Shown in pieces: positions 11,250 through 21,256 of a stretch of DNA of 64,000 bases (the first letter of the stretch is position 1; the number at the start of each line of letters is the position of its first letter). Location: NCBI RefSeq assembly GCF_018294505.1, contig NC_057795.1, forward strand, positions 233,551,035 through 233,615,034, written 5' to 3'. The position numbers and the translations under genes were made by a program. Below the pieces are notes generated by a model. It ran no database searches. It was not told where the DNA came from and saw nothing but the letters and a program-made list of their open reading frames with translations. Source of the DNA: Triticum aestivum (taxonomy: Eukaryota; Streptophyta; Magnoliopsida; Poales; Poaceae).

Positions 11250-11252
11250 CTA
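11250..11252 (-). other. UAG between protease and RT frames of element B
   Basis: The frame holding the linker after protease (from about 11564) reads to AAATAGGAAAGC, and the RT frame continues directly after this TAG in the same phase. Element A has the same AAATAGGAAAGCG at the equivalent place (TAG at 17527-17529), although the codons before it differ. It may be a readthrough stop or simply a mutation inherited from a shared ancestor. Confidence 0.6.
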
Positions 11253-11475
11253 TTTAGGGTCAAGAGTGGTGCTGATGGTGAAGGTACCACCAGTGCCATC
11301 CTCCTTAGCGGACACCTTCTTAGTCGCAGGTGGAGCTGCCATCGCCTTCTTGCACTTGCCGGTGGAGCTCGATGGTGCGTCCTCGACGGTAGCGCAGCAC
11401 TCCGAAGAGGTGCGCTTGCCGGAGTGGGCATCAGAGCTCTTGCCGGACTTGGTCTTCTTCTTCTCCCCGGGAGCT

Positions 11476-12153
11476 TCAGCGGCAAGTGTCCTTCGTTCTG
11501 CTGCGGCTGCTGCTTTCGGCACAGATAAGAGCATCCTTCTTGTCGCCAGGGACAGAGATGACACTTATTGGTCCTGGTATTTTTAGTACGTTGTACGCAT
11601 AGTGAGAGGCTGCCATGAACTTGGCGAGTGCCGGACGGCCAAGGATTCCATTGTAAGGTAATGGAAAATTGGCAACGTCAAACGTGACCCTCTCAGTTCT
11701 GAAATTCAGCTCACTGCCAAATGTTACCGGCAATGTGATCTTTCCCTTTGGCTTGCTCCTTCCCGGGTTGATTCCTTGAAATGTGCCGGTCTCTTCGAGC
11801 TCGCTGTCAGGGATCTGGAGCTTCTGGAGCACCGCGGAGGAGATCAGGTTCAAGCCGGCCCCGCCGTCAACTAGCATCTTAGTGACCTTGAGGTTGCGGA
11901 TTGTTGGTGAGACCAACATCGGCAAGCACCCGACCGCAGTTATGCGATCCAGGTGGTCCTCAATATCAAATATGATAGGCGTGCTGGACCATTTCAGAGG
12001 CTTGCGTGACTCGACGGGCGGTTCTGCTGCATTAACTTCCCGCATCCACTGCTTGAGCTGGCGGTGCGAGGCATGCAGAGAAGCACCACCGTCAATGCAT
12101 AGAACCTCTGTAGCTTTCTGGAATTTCTGCTCATCGGTCTCCTCATCATCCAT
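11476..12153 (-). pseudogene. Element B protease region
   Basis: The frame contains VLCIDGGASLH, then the probable aspartic protease site MLVDGGAGLNLI, where DGG replaces the usual DTG/DSG, and later GILGRPALAKF, matching the second conserved segment of retroelement proteases. The DGG form is also present in element A, so it belongs to the family rather than being a lesion. The frame drifts out after DKKDALICAE; the natural continuation is in another phase (11564-11253), so at least one frameshift separates protease from the linker to RT. Confidence 0.82.
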
Positions 12154-14013
12154 ATCTTCATCGTCGCCGTCATCTTCATCCTTGTCGCGGCCGCGAGGAG
12201 GTCTGTATCCTTGCCGCGGCGTCCTCCTCGGCCGGGCCGTTTCTTGCCGGATCCACCAGCTCCTTGCTGGGCTTTCTCCTTGTCGCGCCGCTCGTATTCA
12301 GCTTTCTATTGCTCAACAAGCTGCTCGACCCTTTTGCAGTTCTGAAGATCATGGCCCTTGGTGCGGTGAATCTTGCAATACTGCTTGTTGGTGCCATCCT
12401 GCTTGTCGGCGACCGCCACCTCCGCGGCAACCTCCTTGCCGGAGTCACCAGCTTTGGCTTCCTTGGCGCCGCCACCGTTGCCGGACTGCTCAACAACTAG
12501 CACTTCTTTGCCTTTCCTCCTTCTGTTGTTCTGCCGCCGGGTTTTCCTTGTCGGGGCGGCATCTTCGCTGTCAGATCCTCCCGCTCCTATATTTTCTCTA
12601 GGGAGTCTCCTCCCTTCCTCAGCACACGCGCACTTGTCGGCCAGTGCATATAACTCACTGACGTCCTTGATCTTGCACATCGCCATTTCCTCCCGCATCC
12701 TGCGGTTCCGCACGTTCTGATGGAACGCGCTGATCACCGCGGCAGGGTGGACGTCTGGGATGTTGTGCTGCACACTGCTGAATCTCTGAATGTACTTGCG
12801 CAGGGGCTCTCCTTCCTTCTGGGCGAGCAAATGAAGATCACTCTCCTGGCCATGAGGCTTGTGTCCGCCGGTAAAGGCGCCAACAAACTGATGGCACAGA
12901 TCAGCCCAAGAGGATATGGAGTTGTCCGGCAAGTGCATGAGCCAGGATCTGACATTGGGCTTGAGTACCAGCGGGAAGTAGTTGGCAAGGATCTTGTCAT
13001 CTCGTCCCATGGTGTAGATGCACCGCAATGGTGTAGATGCTGAGGAACTCTAACGGATGCGTCTTGCCGTCGTACTTCTCCGGTACGTCTAGCTTGAAGT
13101 TCTTTGTACTGGGCCACTGGACTTGCCGCAGCTCACGAGTGAACGCAGGACAACCTACCGCGTACGGGAGATCGCCTGGTTCCTCTGGCGCATGCATGTC
13201 AACAGAGGGCCCAGCGCGCTTGTCGGATTGACGTCGCGCTTCTCTTCGGCGCTCGATGCGGGTTCGAGCGTCTTCTTGTTGTCGATCATGAAGAACTTGG
13301 CGCTGATCGCGACGAGCTCGTGGATCCGATGATGCAGTGGAGTCGCTGTCGAGGTGGATCCGACGAGTCGGCGATCTTGGCCTTCGGGGCGGTGATTGCA
13401 TGGTAGTTGCACCTCCGCCCGTTTCGTCGCCACCGGCTCTCGTCCGGCGGTCCTGTGGTGGCGGTGACGCGCTCGACCGCCGTGGAGTGTCGCCGTTGGC
13501 GTAGCCGATGAGACTATGGATGGTGGCTCTCCATTCGTCGATCTTGTCTGACGTCGGAGGGTAATCTAGGAGAAGTTGAGCTCGCGCCAAAGCTTCTGCT
13601 GGGGTAGTGGGTGGCAGTGGCGGACGGCGCGAGGAACGGGACGTGCTCGAACTTCTAACTATGTTAGAAGGAGCAGTATCCCGTCCTGGCGAACGCGCCC
13701 CACTCGTGCCAGCATGCTGGCGTGCATGCTGGTCTTGAGCGCCCCGAGATCCACCAGCTTGGCCTTGGTCTATCATGCGCATGGTGCTGCGAGCGCCATG
13801 GTGCTGCTGATCTTGCGCCTCCTGAGAGTGGCGCGGAACATATACAGTCGCCGAGGTTTGTGCAGCCTTGTCCTTGGACTTGGCAGCACTGTGAGCACCC
13901 TCATCGACGGCTGTTCTTCCGCCGGCGTCCACTCCACCACCCGTTTGCTCCAACGGTGGCGGAAATGACGTGGACGGAGCGGCTGCTGCCGAATTCTTCT
14001 TCTTCGGTGGCAT
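12154..14013 (-). pseudogene. gag: Element B gag, broken
   Basis: It starts with MPPKKKNSAAAA at 14013, followed by a long low-complexity, Arg/Ser/Thr-rich N-terminal region. The capsid-like domain (HPLEFLSIYT, then ILANYFPLVLKPNV, SSWADLCHQFVGAFTGG, VQHNIPDVHPAA) lies at 13090-12650. A zinc-knuckle-like segment, YCKIHRTKGHDLQNC, is near 12380-12340. A local duplication of TGGTGTAGATGC around 13010-13040 shifts the frame; element A has the single-copy arrangement. A TAG at 12306-12308 replaces a Lys codon of A, and a further phase change occurs before protease. Gag is therefore inactive. Confidence 0.88.
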
Positions 14014-14077
14014 GTTGATGAAGGGAATGAAGATCTAGCTCGTGTGAACACCGGATCAAGTTCACACAATCCCGCCG

Positions 14078-14099
14078 CCCCTACCTGGCACGCCAAAGA
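14078..14099 (-). other. Element B primer-binding site
   Basis: Immediately inside the 5' LTR the minus strand reads TTTGGCGTGCCAGGTAGG. Element A has the closely similar TTTGGCGCGCCAAGTAGG at the same place. Position and conservation support a tRNA primer site; I do not assign the tRNA. Confidence 0.75.
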
Positions 14100-15085
14100 T
14101 GTCGGGGAAACTGATCCTCGAACACCTATGGGGCCGGCGGACCGGGCCCCTTTCGGTTCGGAGGGGGGCGGAGATCGCATGAAGAGCAGATCGAGGCGAG
14201 GCACACAAGCAGTTTACCCAGCTTCGGAGCTCTCCGGAGAGATAACACTCCTACTGCTGCTTGTCTGGTTGTATTATCTGGTGTTCTTGCTCTCCAAAGC
14301 GAGAGTGTGATGTTCTCTGGGCTACGGATGGATCGAAGCAAACTATCTGAGGCTTCGAACCTATGAGCCGAACCCCCTCTACGTTGCGCATGGGCCTCCT
14401 TTTATACGCTAAAGGGGTCACCGACAGGTGGCAACGCAGAGGAGGGTAAAAACGTAAAAAGCGAGGTAGTTGATACAGTTGCTTGTACAGTGCATCCTAC
14501 CTAACCCTGACGGCAGGGGACAAGGGCATTAAATGCCCGTCTGAGTCGCCCGAACAGTGTAGAAAAGGACCGTTAGGGGCGCCACCGTTCGCCACGATGG
14601 CGATCTTGTCAGCTTCGCATGCCACTGCGCACCGCTGGCTACACAGCCTCCTGCCACGCACGTCCGGAGAGGCCCCCAGAGCGACACGTAGGTGGATGCG
14701 CTGAAGCGTGGACGCAGAGTTGCCGCCTGCCGCGGCAAGCGCCTTGCCGCTGTTGTTATCTTGTCGGGTCCGGAAGCTTGTCGCTCACCGGGCTTCGAGG
14801 TACCTTGGTTTGTCTTCCCGGCAAGCTCCTCTTGCCGGGGCCTTGTTGCCTTGCCGAAGCGCGTGGCGCGTCGCGGCAAGTTCATTGGAGCGTCTTGGTC
14901 GACCTTCCCGGCAAGCTCCTCTTGCTGGGGTCTTGTCTCCCTAGCTTAAATACTTTGTGCTTGGATGGCTCCAAGGGAACCTTGGAGGGTCTTGGCGTTC
15001 GCCCGGCAAGCCTTGCCGCGGGGTGCTGCAACTGCCCGTGCACAAGTTCGGGGTACTAGGGTACCCTTATTCTAGTACACCGACA
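14100..15085 (-). repeat. Element B 5' LTR
   Basis: This LTR is 986 bp with TGTCGG and CCGACA ends and aligns to 1935-2920 without gaps. About 25 substitutions are visible by eye, some 21 of them transitions, which fits decay of methylated cytosine. On the minus strand the TATAAAAGG box is at 14398-14406, the likely promoter for the element's gag-pol transcript. Confidence 0.95.
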
Positions 15086-15090
15086 CTCCA
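15086..15090. repeat. Target-site duplication (right) of element B
   Basis: CTCCA directly follows B's right LTR and equals 1930-1934. Element A's pol resumes here. Confidence 0.95.
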
Positions 15091-17410
15091 TGAATCTCTG
15101 CCAACAGTTCTAGTCCTTCCTCCCGGGAGATGCATTTCAATTTCACCCCATTCGGTCTTTTTCTGTACAAGATGTTGTCAACGAATTGATACAGAGGAGA
15201 CCGGCGGGCTACTCTCTCTGCCTCTTCCTGCTCCTTAGGAAGCTCTCCTTTTTGGAGGAATCGGATGGTGTGCTGCTCCCATGGCAGAGCCCGTGGCTCG
15301 ACGACAAGGACCAAAGGCATCTCTTCTGCCACGGGAGCGGCCGCCTCTACGACCATGGCCTGAGGCCCCACCGGAGTCGGTTGCCCCACGACAGAATCGA
15401 CATCTGCGGCAACATCTTCGCCAGCGGCTCCGGGGAGCTTGGTGGGGAAGTACTTGCCGGGGCCCAGCTTCCTCCGCTTGTTCTGCCCGGCTGATGGTTC
15501 ACCGGATGGTTGAGTTAAATGAAGCACAAAATTACCTGGTTCCACATGTAGCTTCAGGGCAGCGCGCTTTGACAGGTAGTCAGCGATGTCGTTTTCTGTC
15601 CGAGGGACATGCACTGCTCGTATACCGTCAAAGCGCTCCTCTAGTTTCCTCACTTCATCCACGTAAGCTTCCGTCAACGGGCTCTGATAATCTTTGTTGA
15701 TCTACCTGACGACTAGCTGCGAATCACCCCTGACGATGAGCTTTTTGATTCCGAGGTCCGCCGTGATCCTGAGACCGACAAGCAAGCCCTCGTACTCGGG
15801 GGTGTTAGTAGTTGACATTTCCCGGGGAAAGTGCATTTGGATGACATACTTGAGGTGCTCTCCGGTGGGTGCGACAAGCAGCACACCAGCACTGGCGCCT
15901 TGCAGTTAAAAATCCCCATCAAAGTACATGATCCAGTTCCGGCTCATTTCCTTGTCGGGGGAGTGGTCACCTGTACATCTTCGTCGGGCGTCGAGGTCCA
16001 TTCTGCAACGAACTCCACCAAGACTCTGCTCTGAATCGTCGAGGTGATTTCGAACTTTAAACCAAAACTCGACAGCTCCAGGGCCCATTCCACGATCCTC
16101 CCCGTTGCATCTGGGTTATGCAGTATCCGTTGCAACGGGAGGCGGGTGACCACGCTGATCTCGTGCGCTTGGAAGTAATGACGCAGCTTCCTCGAGGCCA
16201 TAAGGAGGCTAAAGAGCAATTTTTGCACACCTGATTACCTCAACCTAGCCCCCTGCAAGAGGGAGCTCACGAAGTAGACTGGGTGTTGCACCATTTTCTT
16301 CTTCTGCGCCACTTCACGCAGTCACGCGGGACCCGTTGCACTAGCATCAGCCTCTGCTGGGGACTCAGTCTTGCCGGGATCGAGCCCTGCCGGGGAGGGT
16401 TCCGGCTCACCACCCATTGACTCTGCCGCTGCCGCTGCCTCTTCGTCGACCTCTCTCTGCGCCACTAGTGCGGTGCTAACCACCTGATTTGTTGCTGCTA
16501 AGTACAGCATCAACGGTTCTTGTGGTTTGGGTGCAACCAGCACTGGGGTAGAGGAGAGGTACTTCTTCAAATCCTGCAGCGCTGCCTCGGCCTCTGAGGT
16601 CCACTCCATTGGGCCCGTCTTCTTCAAGATCTTGAAAAAGGGAAGGGCACGCTCCGCGGACTTGGAGATGAATCTGGTCATGGCGGCAACGTAGCCAGTG
16701 AGACGACGCATGTGTTTGATCCGTTTAGGTGCCTCAATCTGCTTGATGGCCTTGATCTTATCTGGGTTTGCCTCAATCTTGCGTTGCGACACAAAGAACC
16801 CGAGAAGCTTGCCGGACGGGACACCTAAGACACACTTCTCAGGGTTCAACTTGAGGTTGATCTTGCGCAGGTTCGCAAATGTTTCCTCCAGATCTTGCAC
16901 AAGTGTTGCTCTATCCTTGGTTTTGACCACTATGTCATCCATATAAGCTTCCATATTTCTATGTAGCCGGGGCTCAAAACCAATTTGGACTGCTCTTGCA
17001 AAGGTTGAGCCGGCACTTTTCTACCTCAAAGGCATCTGTAAAAAGCAATACGTACCACATGGGGGATGAACGTTGTCTTCTCCTCGTCTTCTTTTGTCAT
17101 GAAGATCTGGTGGTACCCTGAGTAGGCGTCAAGGAATGATAACAGGTCACATCCAGCCGTGGAGTCAACAATTTGGTCGATGCACGGTAACGGGAAGGGA
17201 TCCTTTGTATAAGCCTTATTGATGTCTGTGTAATCAATACACAACCTCCACTTCCCATTTGCCTTGCGCACCACTACCGGGTTGGCCAACCACGTTGGAT
17301 GGAGCACCCCCCTTACCAAGCCTGCCGCCTCTAGTTTTCTGATCTCCTCCATGATGAACTCCTGCCTCTCTAGAGCTTGCTTCCTGACCTTCTACTTGAC
17401 GGGCTGCGCA
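15091..17410 (-). pseudogene. pol: Element A reverse transcriptase to second RNase H, broken
   Basis: The domains match B's pol in order. The RT N-terminal part (17352-17026) holds LRGVLHPTWLANP-like and FLDAYSGYHQ segments. The RT palm with YMDD lies in 16954-16322, the first RNase H tail at 16228-15944, and the second RNase H-like domain at about 15945-15590, with YFDGDF, PEYEGLL and RGDSQL. A linker to the integrase zinc site continues to 15091. Lesions: a frameshift near 17040 that destroys the segment before YMDD, a TAG near 17020, a stop near 16235, and others between 16320 and 16228 and around 15700 and 15910. Confidence 0.88.
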
Positions 17411-17526
17411 TGAGGACAGACAGCAAGATGGTGCTCAATGACTTCCCTGGGAACGTCGGGGATGTCGGAGGCTTGCCATGCAAAAACATCGACATTCGCC
17501 CGCATGAAAGTGACGAGCTCGCTTTC

Positions 17527-18712
17527 CTATTTGATGTCGAGGGTGGAGCTTATGGTGAAAGCTCCCCCCGTGCCGTCCTCCTTGACGGGCACCTTCTTGG
17601 TCTCTGGTAGCACAGCTCTGGACTTCTTGGTCTTGCCGATGGAGCTCTCTGGCACATCCTCAACGGAAGCGCAACACCCTGAAAGAGGTGCGCTTGCCGG
17701 AGTGGGTGCAGGGGGTCTCGCCAGCCTTTCTCCCTCCTGGGACTCCGTCGGCAGGAGCAGGTGCCTTGGCGGCAGCTGCTGCAACTGCTTCCCGGTAGAG
17801 TTGGTCGCCACAAATCAACTCGTCTTTCTTGTCGGAGGGGACGGTGATGCTGTTCATCGGCCTGGGCATCTTCAGCGTGTTGTAGGCTTAATGTGAAGCC
17901 GCCATGAACTTGGCTAGTGCCGGGTGGCCGAGGATCCCGTTGTAGGGCAAGGGGGTCTCGTCTACATCAAAGACAATCCTCTCTGTCCTGTAGTTCAGCT
18001 CGCCTCCGAACGTCACGGGCAGCGTGACCTTTCCCTTCAGCTGGCTCCTCCCCGGGTTGACCCCTTGGAACATGCCCGTCTCCTCGAGGTCTCCATCAGG
18101 GATCTGCAGCCTCTTGATCACAACAGGCTAGATCAAGTTCAGACCGGCCCCGCCGTCAACCAGCATCTTTGTCATGTTGAGGTTGCGGTTTGTTGGTGAA
18201 ACCGACATCGGCAAGCACCCGATCACAGTAGTGTGGTCGGGATGGTCCTCAGTGTCGAAGACGATAGGCGTGCTGGACCACTTCAGCGGCTTCCGTGCAT
18301 CGAACGACGGCTCCACCACTGTGATCTCACGCGCCCACTGCTTGAGCTGGCGATGGGATGTATGCAGCGAGGTGCCACCATCAATGCACAAGGCTTCTGT
18401 GGCTTTTTGGAACTCGTGGTCGCCGGACTCACCGTCCTCATCGTGATCATCGTCTTCCTGCTTCTTGTCGCAGCCCCGGGCGGGCCTCTCCTGCTGATTA
18501 TCTTTGTCGCGACAGCCTCCTTGGCCGCCACGCTTCTTGATGGATCCCTCGGCACCCTCTTGGCCCTTCTCCTTGTCCCGCCGCTCATACTCGGCTTTCT
18601 GCTTCTTAGCGAGCAGCTCCACTTGCCGGCAGTTCTGGAAGTCATGGCCCTTGGTGCGGTGGATCTTGCAATACTGCTTGTCGGAGCCCCCTGGCTTATC
18701 GGCAGCCGCCAA
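17527..18712 (-). pseudogene. Element A gag C-terminus and protease, broken
   Basis: The frame 18712-18128 has the zinc-knuckle-like YCKIHRTKGHDFQNC, a charged Lys/Glu/Asp-rich linker, ALCIDGGTSLHTSHRQL and MLVDGGAGLNLI, then a TAG at 18128-18130. Protease continues at 18121-17888 with GILGHPALAKF. A phase change follows, then a linker that ends at the TAG 17527-17529 before RT. The DGG active-site form is shared with B. Confidence 0.83.
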
Positions 18713-18739
18713 GGCCCGACAAACGACACGCCCGACAAC

Positions 18740-19994
18740 CTACTTGCCGGGGTCACTCGCCTTGGATTTATTGGTGGTGCCGGTATCGTCGGACCCCTCG
18801 ACGGCAAGCACGGTCTTGCCCTTGCGCTTCTTGTTACGGCGTCGGCCCTTCTTCGCCGAGGTGGCGGTATCATCCATGGAGTCGGTTTTCGTGCCGGCGT
18901 CTTCGCGGGGGTACTTCCTTCCCTCTTCAGCACGAGAGCACCGATCGGCTAGAACATAAAGCTCGGCCACATCCTTGACCTTGTTCATCGCCAGCTCCTC
19001 ACGCATTTTGCAATTGTGCACATTCTGATGGAATGCACAAATCACGGCGGCAGGATGAACGTCGGGAATGTTGTACTGCACTCGGCTGAACCTTTGGATG
19101 TACTTACGCAAGTTTTCTCCTTCTTTCTGGGCGATGATGTGCAAGTCGCTCACCTGGCCATGAGCTTGGTGGCCTCCAGTAAAGGCACCAACAAACTCAT
19201 GACACAAATCCGCCCAAGAAGAAATGGCGTCCACCGGCAAGTGAATGAACCATGACATAACATTGGGCTTGAGTGCCAACGGGAAGTAATTGGCAAGCAC
19301 CTTATCGTCGCGGTCCCCAGAAGCTTGCATCGTGATGGTGTAGATGCTGAGGAACTCCGACGGGTGAGTCTTGCCGTTGTGCTTCTTGCCAATGTCGGGC
19401 TTGAACATGGAGTGGGAGGGCCACTGGAACTGCCACAGCTCACGGGTGAAGGCTGGACAACCCACCTCATAGGGTAGGCCACCGTAGCCTCCCGGTGCTA
19501 GGTGGTCCATAGTGGGCCCTACCCGCCTATCCGACTGGTGGCATGCGTCATGCCGACGCTCGATGGTGGTTCCAACGTCTTCATGAGCTCGCTCCCAAAG
19601 AACTTGGCGTTGGTTGCGGTGGGTTCGCGGGTCGGACAACGCTATCGGGATATCATCACGAGCGTCATCGCGATGGACCGACACCCGCGGTGGCCAGTAT
19701 GGAGGAGGCGAGTGCACCGTGGCCGCATCGTCTCCAACCCGACCTCCGCTGGCGTGCGGTGGCTCGACGGAGCGTCAGCCAATAGGTCCCGCCGGCCGCA
19801 ACTGATCGTTGTTAGCGATGCCGACGAGGTTCCGGACGGTGGCCTCCATTCGTCAAGCTTCTCCGCAGCGGGAGGAAAGTCGAGGAGTAGCTGCGTGCGT
19901 GCTAGGGCTTCTGCTGGCGTGGGCAGCGGCGAAAGCTGTGGGGACCGTGATGCGCTTCGACTTCTAACCGCATTAGAAGGAGCCCCATCACGGC
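18740..19994 (-). pseudogene. gag: Element A gag, central part
   Basis: The frame 19717-18740 encodes the capsid-like domain (HPSEFLSIYTITM, VLANYFPLALKPNV, SSWADLCHEFVGAFTGG, VQYNIPDVHPAAVI) and a basic C-terminal stretch (KKGRRRNKKRKGK). It matches B's gag without B's local duplication. Between 19717 and 19994 the Arg/Ser-rich N-terminal region continues with phase changes until it is cut by element D; the gag N-terminus resumes at 24789. Confidence 0.85.
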
Positions 19995-19999
19995 CCCGC
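19995..19999. repeat. Target-site duplication (left) of element D
   Basis: CCCGC precedes the TGTCACGCCC start of D and is repeated at 24784-24788 after its GGGCGTTACA end. Confidence 0.88.
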
Positions 20000-21036
20000 T
20001 GTCACGCCCAATATGCGACCCTATCCTAAAGAAACTCGAAGGTCCCACCAAGGATAGAAGCACATATTGGAGACGCTTTTGCAAGGTGGATACCATTACA
20101 ACGTACCATTACATAATAGTTGGGGATACATACAAAATGCATACAATGTCACATGAATACAACATCATCATACATAAGAGCACCATCCGACTACGGATGA
20201 AACACAAGCAGAAACTCAAACGACATCCACCCTGCTAGCCTAGGCTGCCGACCTAGAACCTATCCCCTGATCGAAGAAGAAGCAGAAGAACTCAAAAACA
20301 AGAAAACATCGCTCTCGCAGCATGATCATCGCATAACCTGCACCTGCAACTATTGTTGTAGTAATCTGTGAGCCACGAGGACTCAGCAATCCCATTACCA
20401 TGGGTATCAAGACTAGCAAAGCTTAATGGGAAAGGAAGGGGTAAAGTGGTGAAGTTGCAGTAGTGGCTAAGCAAAATATGGTGGCTAACATGCGCAAATA
20501 AGTGCGAGAAGAGAAGCCGATGGAAAGGTCGAGAAGCTAGAAGTGATCAAGAAGTGATCCTGAAACTACTTACGTTCAAACATAACCCAAAACCGTGTTC
20601 ACTTCCCGGACTCCGTCGAGAAGAGACCATCATGGCTACACACATGGTTGATGCGTTTTAATTCGAATCTGGTGTCAAGTTCTCTACAACCGGATATTAA
20701 CAAATTCCCAATTGCCACATAACCACGGGCACGGCTCTCGAAAGTTTATACCCTCCAGGGGTGCCCCAACTTAGCCCATCACAAGCTCTCATGATCAACG
20801 AAGGATATTCCTTCTCCCGGGAAGACCCGACCAGTCTCGGAATCCCGGTTTACAAGACATTTCGACAATGGTAAAACAAGACCAGCAAGATCACCCGACT
20901 ATGCCGAAAAATCCCGATAGGAGCTGCACACATCTCGTTCTCAGGGCACACCGGATGAAACATGCTACAAGTAAAACTAGACTGCGAGTTTCCCCGAAGT
21001 GGCCCCGCAGGTGGCTCGGTTCGGACCAACACTTAG

Positions 21037-21256
21037 NNNNNNNNNNNNNNNNNNNNNNNNNNNNNNNNNNNNNNNNNNNNNNNNNNNNNNNNNNNNNNNN
21101 NNNNNNNNNNNNNNNNNNNNNNNNNNNNNNNNNNNNNNNNNNNNNNNNNNNNNNNNNNNNNNNNNNNNNNNNNNNNNNNNNNNNNNNNNNNNNNNNNNNN
21201 NNNNNNNNNNNNNNNNNNNNNNNNNNNNNNNNNNNNNNNNNNNNNNNNNNNNNNNN
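21037..21256. other. Assembly gap (220 N)
   Basis: Unknown bases inside element D. The true length may differ from the number of N. Confidence 0.99.

Larger units (their letters stand above)
1935..15085 (-). mobile_element. Element B: near-complete Ty3/gypsy (Tat-type) retrotransposon nested in A
   Basis: This 13.15-kb element begins and ends with 986-bp LTRs (1935-2920 and 14100-15085), both running TGTCGG to CCGACA, and is flanked by the CTCCA duplication. In minus-strand order it has the 5' LTR, primer-binding site, gag, protease, RT, RNase H, a second RNase H-like domain, integrase, an antisense gene and the 3' LTR. By eye the LTRs differ at about 25 sites without indels, roughly 2.5 percent. 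At 1.3e-8 substitutions per site per year, a rate often used for grass LTRs, that suggests about one million years. Gag and protease are broken but the main pol frame is open. It is closely related to the element it inserted into. Confidence 0.95.

Noticed and set aside
11783..12601. Plus-strand open frame of 272 codons in element B
   Set aside because: It lies opposite protease and gag, has no recognisable domain and is explained by GC-rich antisense sequence.
18233..18952. Plus-strand hydrophobic frame of 239 codons resembling a membrane protein
   Set aside because: It is the complement of A's charged gag linker; Leu/Val-rich text is what the antisense of Lys/Asp/Glu-rich coding gives.
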